Shown here in pieces: positions 52,301 through 61,518 of a DNA stretch of 64,000 bases (positions are counted from its first letter, which is position 1; the number at the start of each line of letters is the position of its first letter). A program made the translations under genes and the position numbers. The stretch comes from Leptospira broomii serovar Hurstbridge str. 5399 (GTDB lineage Bacteria; Spirochaetota; Leptospiria; Leptospirales; Leptospiraceae): assembly GCF_000243715.2 (NCBI RefSeq), contig NZ_AHMO02000004.1:126501-190500 (forward strand), in the 5' to 3' direction. Below the pieces are notes generated by a model. That model made no database searches. It saw only the letters and a program-made list of their open reading frames with translations, and was not told the origin of the DNA.

Positions 52301-55212
52301 AGATCGCCGACTGCGCTTATCAAAATCAATCCATAGACGCAGAATGCGTAGGCGGTTACCGGCGAACTTCCATGTTTTAAGGAAGTTTTAATCATGTTGA
52401 AAACGATGATGGGAAAAAGATTCGGTACGGCTATGTAAGCTGCCGGACAGGTTTCCATCAATAAATTCATCGCGGCTAATTTCTTAAAATCTTGCATCTG
52501 GGGAAGATTTTCCAAATCGATTGCGGATTTTGATCCGATCGAAAGCTTTGTCATAATTAATCCGACTATGACATCAATTTTTTTTGCGTTAATCGGAATA
52601 TGAACGCCTAACGACCGTAAAACCTCGCTTGAAATTCCTATCGCTTCTCTGTATCTCGACTGAGCCGTTTTGGCTCGCATTCTCGTTTCGAAAACAGTGA
52701 TAGTAGAAATAGTGGAACGGCATTTTTGCACGACAATATTTGCTAGTTCCTCCATCCTATCGAAGTTAGTATTTAAATATTCAGTCTCCGTCGCTTCCGA
52801 ATATACTGAAAGAGTTTTTTCAGGTCGGGCTTCCCAGCCTGATTCGCCTAATATTCCCATCGCAACTCGGAAGTAGTGCGAGGCGGATTTGTAAGCAACG
52901 GCATTCTTAGCTTTGACGCCTGCTTGAAAATTCATATCCGCAATTTCAGACAATTCTTGTTCGCTAGCGACCAAATGTAATCCGGCGTTTAAGTGTCCGA
53001 CAATGTCGATTAAGTGGTCAGAAATTTTATCTTCGTCAGAACTGCTCAGGAGATGTCTTCCTATTTTGAGATGCAATGCTGCCCTATCCGATTCCGGTAT
53101 CAGGTCGTAAGCCGCCTGTTGAACTCTGTCATGTAAGAATTTAAATCGAATATCGGATTGATTTACCATTAACTGGGAGTCGGAATCTTGGGAATTTAAA
53201 AAGTCCTTGGCTGCCAAATAACGATAAGAGTTTCCAAGAGGCAAAAGTAATCCGTTTTCAACGGCGGCATAGAGATCTTCGATTATCTTTATCCCGGGTA
53301 GTTGGCGTACTGTCGAAATGGTTTTTAAATCGAAACTGTTTCCTATGCAAGCGCCTAATTGCAATATTCTACTGGTTTCCTCTGGCAGGTCTTTAATCTT
53401 TTGAGACATTAACTCTACAACGTTATCCGTAATATCTCTTTCCCTTATTTTTTCTAAATCCCAGGTCCAGGAACCGGTAGCGACGTCAAGGCTCAGAAGA
53501 TTATTTTGATATAAGGTTTTTAGAAACTCGTTAACAAAGAAAGGATTTCGATCGGTTTTAGATGCGACCAAGTCGGCCAAAGGTTTTGCCTTTTCTATAC
53601 TGCAATGAAGTGCCTCGGAAATTAAGAGGTTCAAGCTCTCAAAATCCAGAGGTGAAAGAGCGATCGATTCTACGCTAGTCCCCGATTTTTGAATTTCCCC
53701 GACGACATGCAATAACGGGTGCAACGGGTCTACTTCGTTATCGCGATAAGCTCCAATGATAAATAAGTATTTGCATTCCGGATTTATCTCAAGGATTTCG
53801 AGTAGCTTCAAAGAAGCCGAATCCGCCCATTGGAGGTCGTCGAGAAATATCGTAAGAGGATGATTCGCTCTCGCAAACACTTGTATAAAATTCTGAATTG
53901 CAAGATTAAATCTATTTTGAGTTTCTTGAGGTCCTAATGTCGCCGACGGCGGTAACTTTCCTAAAATGAGCTCTAATTCGGGAATTACATCCGAGAGGAT
54001 ACTCCCGTTAGTTCCAAGAACCTTAGTAAGCTCTTTTCGGAATGATTCGATAGTAGACTCTTCAGCGGATAAGACCTGTTGAATTAAACTTTGAAAGGCT
54101 TTGAGAAATCCGCTATACGGTACGTCTTTTTTAAATTGTTCATATTTTCCTTCTATAACGTACCCTCGTCGAGCCAATACGGGTTTATGAATTTCGTTTA
54201 CTAATGAAGATTTTCCGATACCGGAATATCCCGAAATGAAAACCATCTCCCGTTCCCCGAAGGAAACTTTCTCAAAACTATTTAAAAGCTTTTCTAATTC
54301 TTCTTCCCTGCCGTAAAGTTTTTGCGAAATTTGAAATCTTTCCGATATGTCAAATTTACCGGGAATAAATTCCGAGCCGTCGGAGACGGCAGTTCCGTCG
54401 AGTTCGGCGAGACATTTTTCTAAATCCGCTTTTATTCCAAAAATGCTTTGGTAACGATCTTCGGCATTTTTCGCCAGTAGTTTCATCGTGACTTTTGAAA
54501 GGTTTTCCGGTATATTACGTCCTCTCTTTCTTTCGTGCGGAGGGATAGGAATCTTAGCTATATGATAATGGATAAGCTCCATCGAATTAGTAGTTTCAAA
54601 GAGAAGTTCCCCGGTCAACATTTCGTAAAAGGTCGCGCCGAGAGAATAAAAGTCCGAGCGATAATCTATGGAACGATTCATGCGACCGGTCTGTTCCGGA
54701 GACATGTAGCTTAACGTCCCTTCCAAATGTTCCGGAGATTGTAGCGAAGCGTTTTCCTGCGTTAATCTTGAAGCGATTCCGAAGTCGATTATCTTTACGA
54801 ATCCAGTTTGTAAGTTTACTATAATATTGCTGGGCTTTATATCTTTATGAATTATATTAATTTTATGAATTTCTCCTAGAGCTTCGACTATTTTAATCGA
54901 AATTTTTAGCGAAAGCTCCAGATTTAAATCTTTAATAATTCTATTAAGCGAAATTGCGCCGCAGTCTTCCATAACGATGGCGAAAGAGTTCTTATACTTC
55001 TCGATGCCATAGTAACGAATCACACCGAATGAATGGATTCCCGCGCCTATTTCGTACTCCCGTTTAAATTTTGAAATGTCTTCGATGCTAGGAAATTCGT
55101 TGGTATGAATTTTGATAATAACCGGATCGGACGTTTCTGTCCTGTTCCCTCTAAATACGGAAACATTACCGCCCTTGTGAATCTCTTCCCTTATCTCATA
55201 ACCGGTGATCAT
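49348..55212 (-). CDS. Giant Ser/Thr kinase - ATPase - GAF - SpoIIE phosphatase - TPR protein
   Basis: A cytoplasmic signalling protein of about 1954 residues. Numbered from the alternative upstream ATG at 55269, its domains are: Ser/Thr kinase (21-290; Lys53, HKDIKPSN at 141-148, DFG at 162-164), AAA-type ATPase (315-600; Walker A GYSGIGKS at 347-354), a long helical TPR-like region (about 650-1330), a GAF domain (about 1370-1530), a coiled coil, a SpoIIE/PP2C phosphatase (GGDLCSA, ADAMGKSIQGAGG, GSDGKDD) and C-terminal TPRs. Kinase and phosphatase thus share one chain. I start at the ATG at 55212 (MITGYEIRE) because GGGAGCGG precedes it. The gene stands alone. The first part resembles cyanobacterial and myxobacterial multi-sensor kinases with a predicted ATPase. 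Confidence 0.92.
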   Translation of the reverse strand: MITGYEIREEIHKGGNVSVFRGNRTETSDPVIIKIHTNEFPSIEDISKFKREYEIGAGIHSFGVIRYYGIEKYKNSFAIVMEDCGAISLNRIIKDLNLELSLKISIKIVEALGEIHKINIIHKDIKPSNIIVNLQTGFVKIIDFGIASRLTQENASLQSPEHLEGTLSYMSPEQTGRMNRSIDYRSDFYSLGATFYEMLTGELLFETTNSMELIHYHIAKIPIPPHERKRGRNIPENLSKVTMKLLAKNAEDRYQSIFGIKADLEKCLAELDGTAVSDGSEFIPGKFDISERFQISQKLYGREEELEKLLNSFEKVSFGEREMVFISGYSGIGKSSLVNEIHKPVLARRGYVIEGKYEQFKKDVPYSGFLKAFQSLIQQVLSAEESTIESFRKELTKVLGTNGSILSDVIPELELILGKLPPSATLGPQETQNRFNLAIQNFIQVFARANHPLTIFLDDLQWADSASLKLLEILEINPECKYLFIIGAYRDNEVDPLHPLLHVVGEIQKSGTSVESIALSPLDFESLNLLISEALHCSIEKAKPLADLVASKTDRNPFFVNEFLKTLYQNNLLSLDVATGSWTWDLEKIRERDITDNVVELMSQKIKDLPEETSRILQLGACIGNSFDLKTISTVRQLPGIKIIEDLYAAVENGLLLPLGNSYRYLAAKDFLNSQDSDSQLMVNQSDIRFKFLHDRVQQAAYDLIPESDRAALHLKIGRHLLSSSDEDKISDHLIDIVGHLNAGLHLVASEQELSEIADMNFQAGVKAKNAVAYKSASHYFRVAMGILGESGWEARPEKTLSVYSEATETEYLNTNFDRMEELANIVVQKCRSTISTITVFETRMRAKTAQSRYREAIGISSEVLRSLGVHIPINAKKIDVIVGLIMTKLSIGSKSAIDLENLPQMQDFKKLAAMNLLMETCPAAYIAVPNLFPIIVFNMIKTSLKHGSSPVTAYAFCVYGLILISAVGDLQAGYEFGKMSLRLIEKFEVPGFKNKINMLYNAFIIHWKEHLAETKENMEEVSRIAIQTGDLEYACYAAITYCNNSFLCGDPLPFVLRKANHYLELSKKFKQEIAISNIRIILQFSEDLSQYKSFPEEFFGETFQKENLEYLIETRNFSGLSFYYFMSSVLHYLSGSYEKALKCSDLSAKNIDAAAGLAWIPEYHFYRSMILLALSESVSKSKRRKFIAMAYENHKKLKKWASFAPMNHLHKVYLMEAEKMKALGKNSAAADFYEKAIQTASKNNYGNILALSYERAAKFYFSDKKDLIGKVYLQKAHYFYTLWGALAKVKEIEELSPESFPKSFDSSTVANQVTSTYSAGTATKEKSSRQLDFDSILKAFQALSGEIVLERLLEKIMAIAIENAGAETGLLILDRNGNLEILARGSLKEKGAVTDQESAQLTQNDTTPTAILEYVRRTGKTVVISDAIRDENFASIPYVIYNKPKSIISLPIRNQGKFLGMLYLENNLTTGAFTPERIDVLDILSSQAAVSIENALLYSNLEAKVKERTIQLKNVVDDLNKTNSNLEGTLKELHALKQQQDGDYYLTSLLMTPLNSNEVSDDRISVEFFLKQKKEFQFKQWTSEIGGDLCSAHTISLKGKKYTVFSNADAMGKSIQGAGGALVFGSVLEAMIQRVKLSATAQDQFPERWLKNAFTELDKIFKSFDGSMYVSCIIGLIDNENGFLYCFNAEHPGIVLYKDQHASFIQDQPSMYKLGTFWNEGVFAIQTHQLAPGDSIFIGSDGKDDIMLHPEGIQKRRINENETLFLDCVAEGKGELTAIKEAILRKGDLTDDFSILHLIYKGSNEAGNRVVSLQVENIIKSINSEPAESAKYSRLVSELEKELAINKTSIPIIKCLMKSNLKLKRYKEAADYAVMFSSLCPGNTKAIFTAAHCFRKIGDLEHAIDMGERLRLRNFQDVSVLSLLAKLYETIGNHTQAEILKEKVRQSSSMHNS

Positions 55213-55269
55213 CGTTTTCCGCTCCCTGGTTTCGTTGCTCGCGGAATGGACAGTGCTCGCATGGACCAT

Positions 55270-55940
55270 TTAAAAAGAGCCTAATGCGAAAAGCTTACGC
55301 GAAACTTATTATAGTTTATGTTGGTCTTTCTTCCGTTCTCTGAGCCTTAATTTGGAGGTCACTTATCGCAAAATGAAAAATTAATTTCATAACTGCCTCG
55401 GTAGGATTCTTATTCTCTAAGAGACGTATTTCCGGATCGAGATCTTACATATAAAGGAGTGGGAATATTCTAATAAATTATTTACGAAATTGCCAGGTGA
55501 AGACTAATAAGTTAATATTGAGTTTGTTCGAATTCGTTTCCGACCCTATCGATTTTCGGATTGAATTTCGAATATTCCGCTTGACCATACTTCTCGCTCT
55601 TAGTTTTCGAAAATCAGGCATTAAAAGATGCCAGTTTGTCTACGTTAGAAGTTCATTATTTAATCTTAATCGATAAAACTCGAGTAGAATGGGCCTGACT
55701 CAGGTTTCCAAATTCATCGTTCGATTTCATTTAATCACTGATATTACTCGAAGACACAAATTTTGATAAGAATTCAACAAATTGAGGGAATCAGGATCGA
55801 TCTAACTTTTTTAAAATCGTCAGTCATCGTTTGAGTCTTGTCTATCGTTCGATTCCGAGACATCTAGGTTCCATATTTTTTATCAGTTAACTACCGAAAT
55901 ATACAAATAGGGGAGACGACGGGAACTTTTCTCGTTTTGC
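55270..55940. other. Gene-free stretch of 670 bases
   Basis: The promoter region of the giant kinase must lie at its left end. Otherwise no ORF, RNA or repeat is supported. Confidence 0.5.
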
Positions 55941-56429
55941 TTATTTTCCTGGCACCGCTACATCTATCCTATACGTTGCATGACAGGCTATGCATTTTCG
56001 AGTCAAAATATCCAACTCGTGCAAAATAATGCCTAAATCTTTCTTCTGTTTAAGCTTTTCGGAAATAACATCGAATTGTTCGTGAGTACCAAATCCTAGT
56101 TGCTTAAACTCGATCGGAAGTTTTAGTAGAATTTTCTTTTCTTCATTTTCCAAACTCTTTACCAACCCCATTCCGGATGCTCGTGCAGATTCGGACGCTT
56201 TTTCGTAATCCCCTGCAGAAAGCCCTCCCAAAATCCCGTTTAACGAAGCAAGTAATCCTCGCATTTCGGTAAGTACGAGTATCTTTTCATCTTCATTCAA
56301 ATATATCGAAACTCTATCGTCCTTAGATTTAACCGTGTTTCCCTCTATAAAATAATAAATTAGTACGGTTATCGTACAAATCCATAATATGAATGCTATC
56401 AAACCGAACGGTATTTTCTTTAAGTTCAT
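55941..56429 (-). CDS. Membrane-anchored cytochrome c with C-terminal haem site
   Basis: A 162-residue protein with one N-terminal transmembrane segment (about 8-27) and a periplasmic helical domain. The single haem-binding motif CIACH (C-x-x-C-H) is near the C-terminus, within LTRKCIACHATYR, the arrangement of class II (four-helix) cytochromes c. It may shuttle electrons or bind NO in the periplasm. It stands alone, so the partner is unknown. Confidence 0.8.
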   Translation of the reverse strand: MNLKKIPFGLIAFILWICTITVLIYYFIEGNTVKSKDDRVSIYLNEDEKILVLTEMRGLLASLNGILGGLSAGDYEKASESARASGMGLVKSLENEEKKILLKLPIEFKQLGFGTHEQFDVISEKLKQKKDLGIILHELDILTRKCIACHATYRIDVAVPGK

Positions 56430-57042
56430 TTTCTTAACCTTGATATATTTTTATAAAAATCCAAGTATATTTTCAAAAAGGAAATCGATATAGAGAGCCG
56501 AAGATTGTGCAATTGTATTTTATTTTTTAAACGAATATCCGAAAGCTCAACGTCAGAATTGAATATTAATCAGATTATATTAATAAATAATAATACTTTC
56601 AGAGAGAATAAGATCTCTTTTTATCAATCATCATCGGTTTTAGATAAATCTCCGCCTCATTAGCAAGCGAAGCATTGATCTAAATCAACTTCAATCTTTA
56701 AAATCTATTCCACCAAATTGATTTCGATCAATGAATGGATATAATAATGGAACTAATCTTCGAGTCGATCGTTAAGCTGATTTTTCAGAAAACGATAATC
56801 GCTTCCGGAATTCAGAAGGGCATTTGAGGGATGAAGGTTACTGAAAATTCAATTTGTAAGGTATTACTATAGGAATACGAGCAGAATATATATCACCGGA
56901 AAGAAATGAACTTAGCAAAGCAAAAGTTGAGGTTGGACTGGAGTAATAGCCTATAGTACAAAAAGTATCAGAATTAGTGCCTTGAAAATTTCGCACAATT
57001 AATGTTTAAGACAAGGCTCTCAAGTCGTAAACTTTAGAATTG
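56430..57042. other. Gene-free stretch
   Basis: AT-rich spacer between the cytochrome gene and the miniature IS256-like element. Nothing else is supported. Confidence 0.45.
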
Positions 57043-57163
57043 GATAACGTCCTTTTGCCTTCATAGAGGATTCTCCTTTTATGAATTTGTTAGTTACAAA
57101 CTCAATCAGGAAGGAGAGCCTTTCTATGAATTACTAAATGCACAAATAATTTAGGACGTTATC
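57043..57163 (-). mobile_element. Miniature IS256-like element (MITE), copy 2
   Basis: A 121-base element bounded by a perfect 10-bp inverted repeat, GATAACGTCC (57043-57052) and GGACGTTATC (57154-57163). Inside, most of the sequence matches 13697-13811, including the AAAAGGAGAA leader and an ATG that opens MKAK, after which the element jumps directly to the other end. It is an internally deleted derivative of the element at 13590-13811. Flanking target duplications are at best degenerate. Confidence 0.6.
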
Positions 57164-57209
57164 AGAATGTCGGCTTCTGGCAAAGATTTTCCAAATTAAG
57201 TACACTAAT

Positions 57210-57377
57210 TTATTTTGCTTCCTTGCATTCGGTTTTCCAACGCATTACGCTATCTAAATCGGGAGACGCCGCTGCCTTGCATTCTTCTAAGGACTTAAAG
57301 GTTCCGATAACGGAATACTCTCTATAGGAGTAGAGCCAAAGAACCCAAACATTCAGGATTATCATTAGTAGTTTCAT
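57210..57377 (-). CDS. Small secreted or membrane-anchored protein, 55 residues
   Basis: MKLLMIILNVWVLWLY forms a signal or anchor segment. The outer part, VIGTFKSLEECKAAASPD and then KTECKEAK, has two Cys spaced to form a disulphide. GAGAGG precedes the ATG at 57377. Small proteins with a SLEEC-type motif occur in many bacteria without known function. Confidence 0.65.
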   Translation of the reverse strand: MKLLMIILNVWVLWLYSYREYSVIGTFKSLEECKAAASPDLDSVMRWKTECKEAK

Positions 57378-58289
57378 TGAAAAACCTCTCATTATGGATT
57401 TTTAAGACGAGGCGAATTCGAATCGGATTACGGAAATAAATTATTTAATTAAATAAAAAATAATATACCGATAGGATTAATATATCAATATATTATGGTA
57501 AATAATCGAGTATAATCCGAAAGATATATGCAATGGATAGGGTAAACGGAATCCCTCCGATATATCATCCGGATAATTTTAGGCCGGGCGTTTCCTGCGG
57601 ACCAATATGGATGAGCGGAAGTGTCCTCTGAAAGTTATTTCCTTATTTGGGAGAATCGAGTGCCTCATCGATTTTTTTTTCACTGCCAAGTGAATGCGAT
57701 AACGCAATGCTTACTCGCAGATTTTAAAATCCCTCTTCGGACGTTCCCTAGCATCTTCTATAGGTATAGGAGCTCTCCCATTGAGATTGTCTCTTTCGAG
57801 GATAGAATGGAGGTTAACGGCCTTTTAGAATACGAGTCGACTTCTTAAGAGGTGATTATTGATTTTTGTAAGTGATCTCTTCCTTCTATCAAAAGAGAGA
57901 TGAGGAAAGTTCTCGGAATATCTCGAGAAGGAATTGAATTGCCGGACAGAAATATTGGCTTTCGAATAGAGGCAGTGATAATCAACCTTTCCGGATCTGC
58001 TAGACGGTTTAAACCTATGTTTTGTTAAAGAATAAAGGTTTCTAAGAGAGAATTTTCCTTAAATTGAGCGATTGCGGCGTTTAGGGAGAATACCGGCCTG
58101 CATATTAATTTGATCTAATTCCCGCAATTTCCGTCCGGTAAACTTATAGTTTTAGGTCGTTTTCCGTATTTACCTAGGAAATTTCCGAATATAAACTTAA
58201 CAATATTATTAAAACACAATGAAATCTAATTACTTCTCCTTCCGTCCGATAAATTCGTAAGTGCAAAAACTTGCACGAAGGAGTTCGAA
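57378..58289. other. Gene-free stretch of 900 bases
   Basis: No gene supported. A plus-strand frame at 57621-57848 has no ribosome-binding site. A short hairpin sits just before the PilZ gene at 58261-58276. Confidence 0.45.
58261..58276 (+). promoter_or_regulatory. Hairpin before the PilZ ribosome-binding site
   Basis: GTGCAA-AAAC-TTGCAC forms a small stem directly ahead of the GAAGGAG Shine-Dalgarno at 58277-58283. It may tune translation or be an operator. Confidence 0.35.
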
Positions 58290-58643
58290 ATGGGAGAGGA
58301 AAGGAGGAGAAGCGAACGACTCATTTCGAAAGAGTTATTGGAACTTCTTGTTTTAGCGGTGCATGAAAAGGGGGCATTAGTCGGGAATCTGTCCGATATC
58401 TCCGACTTCGGTATGGCAATTCTTTTGGATTTAGAAACTGTCAAAAATCAAGAAATCGGATCCAGAATCTCCGGGATTATTTCCGGGCCGAGTATGGAAG
58501 ATATCAATTTCGCCGGTGTCATTATTAGGAAAGATAAAGTCGCAACTTCGAGTGGAATGAAAGGCATTATCGGAGTTGAATTCAACGAAATGATACAGCT
58601 TTCGGACAGAGTGCTTGCTCTAAGCTTAACGGCTTTTGACTAA
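58290..58643 (+). CDS. PilZ-domain protein
   Basis: A 117-residue stand-alone PilZ protein, the best preserved of the set. The Arg motif is RRRSER (residues 5-10), the D-x-S-x-x-G motif is DISDFG (about 37-42), and the block NFAGVIIRKDKV follows. GAAGGAG precedes the ATG. It is followed 170 bases later by another PilZ gene in the same orientation, a tandem pair. Confidence 0.85.
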   Translation: MGEERRRSERLISKELLELLVLAVHEKGALVGNLSDISDFGMAILLDLETVKNQEIGSRISGIISGPSMEDINFAGVIIRKDKVATSSGMKGIIGVEFNEMIQLSDRVLALSLTAFD

Positions 58644-58813
58644 CATCCGAATTTCAGATCTTAACTTATTAAGTTTATACTTTTTGATTTCGTCTTTTTT
58701 AAAATTGCGAAGGTTTTGAAGTTGCACTCAAGTAAATTGCTAATTATCAACTATTTAGTTGAATTAAGTTCACGTCCAATTTTTATAGAATGCGAGCGAT
58801 CGAGGATTTCGAA

Positions 58814-59173
58814 ATGAACGAAGAGCGCAGAAAAGCCGAAAGAATTTATTCTTGGGACATTTTCGAACCATTCGTTTTGGCTATCCAAAAAAACGACGTA
58901 ATCATAGGAAATATTTCTGACATTTCCGATACGGGACTCTGCATCCAAGTCGATAGCGGGAATTATAAGAACTTCGAAGTCGGTTCTACGATTCGGTGCT
59001 TGATTTCCGGATCGTCCATCAAAGACGTAAAAATTACCGGAAAAATCATCCGAATCGAAACTGTCGCTTCGAAGGCCGGGACCAAAGGATTAATAGCAAT
59101 AGAATTTTCAAATTCGCTTCGCGCTTCCGAGCAGGTTAAAATATTAGTTTCGGCCTACTCCAAATCGGCGTAG
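58814..59173 (+). CDS. PilZ-domain protein, tandem copy
   Basis: A 119-residue PilZ protein with the Arg motif RRKAER and D-x-S-x-x-G in DISDTG. It is close in sequence and length to the gene at 58290. I start at the ATG preceded by GAGG (58814) instead of the upstream ATG at 58790. Confidence 0.85.
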   Translation: MNEERRKAERIYSWDIFEPFVLAIQKNDVIIGNISDISDTGLCIQVDSGNYKNFEVGSTIRCLISGSSIKDVKITGKIIRIETVASKAGTKGLIAIEFSNSLRASEQVKILVSAYSKSA

Positions 59174-59553
59174 AGTTTGGTAAATTCTACATGCTACAAA
59201 AAATGCGAATGGAGTAGTCGAATCCGCTTCTTTTAGTTTTACTTAACGAATATTTTGGGTCAGCCGAATACGCTCCGCAGAGTTACATCGGCCGAAGGAT
59301 CGCAATTTTCCTGCATTAGGACAAATTGAATATCGAGCGCTGAACGCTTAATCTTCGAAATGGACTGAGATCGTACGTTCTTGAGGTGTTAATACTAATT
59401 AAGAATGCATCTTCTATTGATCATTATCATCGAGTCAATTCAGGAGGAGAATGCTATAGAGCTCCGAAATCGATGAAGTGCGTTCAGGAGAATTTCCGGT
59501 TAAGCGATTCTTCCAGTCTTTCTTTCTCCTTTTAGTCGAAGCTTTTCCGATTC
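59174..59553. other. Gene-free stretch
   Basis: No gene or RNA supported between the tandem PilZ genes and the convergent FG-GAP gene. Confidence 0.5.
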
Positions 59554-61518
59554 CTAAAAAGGATTCGATTGCGTAGGTTTGCGTAAATAAGTAAAATCAC
59601 GAATAGCTAATTCTTCCGTTCTGCTGGAAATTAAAAAAATCGAAGTATCTTCCGTCTTGAAAATTCCCGTTCGAGTGACCATTTTCAAATAGTTGTTCCA
59701 TATCGAATCCTCATTGCCATTGGCAACCGAACTCCCGAAATTACTATTCGTTGCGCCCGTAATAATGGCGTTGGCGGCGGAGGCAAGGGAAGCTACAGTT
59801 CCGGTTTTTCCGGAGCTAAGGAATACATAAGTCCGTCCAAGGGTACTAGAATAGGTGCTTGCACCGGCTGCAAGATCGGAATATCCGTCTCCATTGAAGT
59901 CGGAGAAGGCGAGAGCGGAGGCGAAACTATTACCGGTACCTTCCCCGTTGATCGTAACCGAGGCTACAGCGCTTAGCCCTGCACTTCCGGTGCTAGGAAA
60001 TATATAGGCTCGTCCAGTGGCACTTGCATAATTGGCTGCCCCGGCCGCTAAATCCGCATAACCATCTCCGTTAATATCACCGAAGGTGAGGTTACCTCCG
60101 AAAGTATCGCCGCTTGTTTGTCCAGTAATCATCGTCGTGGCGCTTCCTGCTGCGGAAACAGTAATCCCGTTAATTCCAGTACTTTGGAATACGTAAACCT
60201 TCCCGGTAAATGTATTATTGTAACGATTCGCACCGCTAGCAAGATCCGCATACCCGTCTCCGTTCACGTCTCCGAAAGCAAGGGGAAGTCCAAAATCGTT
60301 ATATATCGTTTCTCCCGGTATGTTCGTATTGGCGCTACTGTATGATGAAGCGGTAATCCCCCCGCTTCCAGCGCTATGAAAGATCCAAATATTTCCCCTC
60401 GAAGTATTATAATAATTTCCTCCAAGCGCAAGGTCCGCGTACCCGTCTCCGTTCACATCCCCAAGAGCTAGGGATGCGGCAAAATTACTGGTTCCAGGTC
60501 CGATAATAGTCGTACTTGCCCCGCTATAGGATGAAGCGGTGATCCCAGCGCTCCCCGTACTATGAAATACATACGCCTGACCTGCGTGATTCGAATACAT
60601 ATATGCCCCCGTAGCAAGATCCGCATAACCGTCACCGTTAATGTCCCCAAGCGCTAATGCATATCCAAGTTGGCTTCCGGCTATCCCTGTAATCGTAGCG
60701 TTCGCATTGCCTACCGACGATGCGCTAATTCCGGTAATTCCCGTGCTATGAAATATATAGACCTGACCCGTATTTGCCGAATAGGCAGTTGCTCCAGCGG
60801 CGAGATCCGCATATCCATCCCCATTTACATCTCCAAGATCCACAAAATTTCCGAATGTGCTATTTGCAGTTCCCGAAATCGAAGCATTCGCCGCCGCCAA
60901 ATTGGAAGTTAGAATGCCGCCCGATCCCGAGCTATAAAATAAAAAGACCTGTCCTGTATTCGAAGATGCGGAAGGAGTTCCCACCGCTAAATCCGGATAC
61001 CCGTCTCCGTTGATATCCTTATTCTTTCCTTGGCGTGCGCTAATTGATACGGAGGCGGAAACATTTCCTGTCGGATTCTTACTTCGTACATTAATCGAAT
61101 GCAAGCTTCCCATTTTCCAAGTGTTAGCACCATTCGGGAGTTGATAGACCCAATTTGTCGTACCGGTCGCGGGCAAAAAAGGTCCTCCATCCAAGCTTAC
61201 CTCCACCGAGCTCACCGAATTATTATCGAATGCAGTTCCTACCAAAAAGCCTGTCTCTATAACCGAATTTCCTATATTCGATAGATTTGAAATGGCTATG
61301 GATTTCGTCAGTGTCTCTAACGAAAATAACGTAAGTAATGAATTATCATCTCCTGATTTACTTGTTTTTTGCAACATTTCGAATATTGCGATCGAGGCTC
61401 CGCAATTTAAGGAAGTCCACATTATTAGTAAATAGAGTAATATTCTAAGAGCTGGAATATTTCTAAGGAAATAAAATGACCCTAAGGCGTGCGATACATT
61501 CAAAGAAAATCGAATCAA
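59554..61518 (-). CDS. FG-GAP repeat lipoprotein (integrin alpha-like beta-propeller)
   Basis: A surface protein of 654 residues. A hydrophobic segment ends in TSLNC with Cys39, a plausible spirochaetal lipobox. After a short Ig-like or sheet region (about 70-165) come seven FG-GAP repeats, each with a calcium-binding D-x-N-G-D-G loop (DINGDGYPD, DVNGDGYAD, DINGDGYAD, ending with DFNGDGYSD) and an AxGA-Y-GxxYIF strand. Seven blades match a closed propeller. The repeats are very similar to each other at DNA level, so copy-number change by recombination is likely. Such proteins are candidates for host or matrix binding, but that is inference. Confidence 0.9.
   Translation of the reverse strand: MIRFSLNVSHALGSFYFLRNIPALRILLYLLIMWTSLNCGASIAIFEMLQKTSKSGDDNSLLTLFSLETLTKSIAISNLSNIGNSVIETGFLVGTAFDNNSVSSVEVSLDGGPFLPATGTTNWVYQLPNGANTWKMGSLHSINVRSKNPTGNVSASVSISARQGKNKDINGDGYPDLAVGTPSASSNTGQVFLFYSSGSGGILTSNLAAANASISGTANSTFGNFVDLGDVNGDGYADLAAGATAYSANTGQVYIFHSTGITGISASSVGNANATITGIAGSQLGYALALGDINGDGYADLATGAYMYSNHAGQAYVFHSTGSAGITASSYSGASTTIIGPGTSNFAASLALGDVNGDGYADLALGGNYYNTSRGNIWIFHSAGSGGITASSYSSANTNIPGETIYNDFGLPLAFGDVNGDGYADLASGANRYNNTFTGKVYVFQSTGINGITVSAAGSATTMITGQTSGDTFGGNLTFGDINGDGYADLAAGAANYASATGRAYIFPSTGSAGLSAVASVTINGEGTGNSFASALAFSDFNGDGYSDLAAGASTYSSTLGRTYVFLSSGKTGTVASLASAANAIITGATNSNFGSSVANGNEDSIWNNYLKMVTRTGIFKTEDTSIFLISSRTEELAIRDFTYLRKPTQSNPF

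Noticed and set aside
57621..57848. Plus-strand ORF of 75 codons
   Set aside because: Composition and start context do not support a gene.
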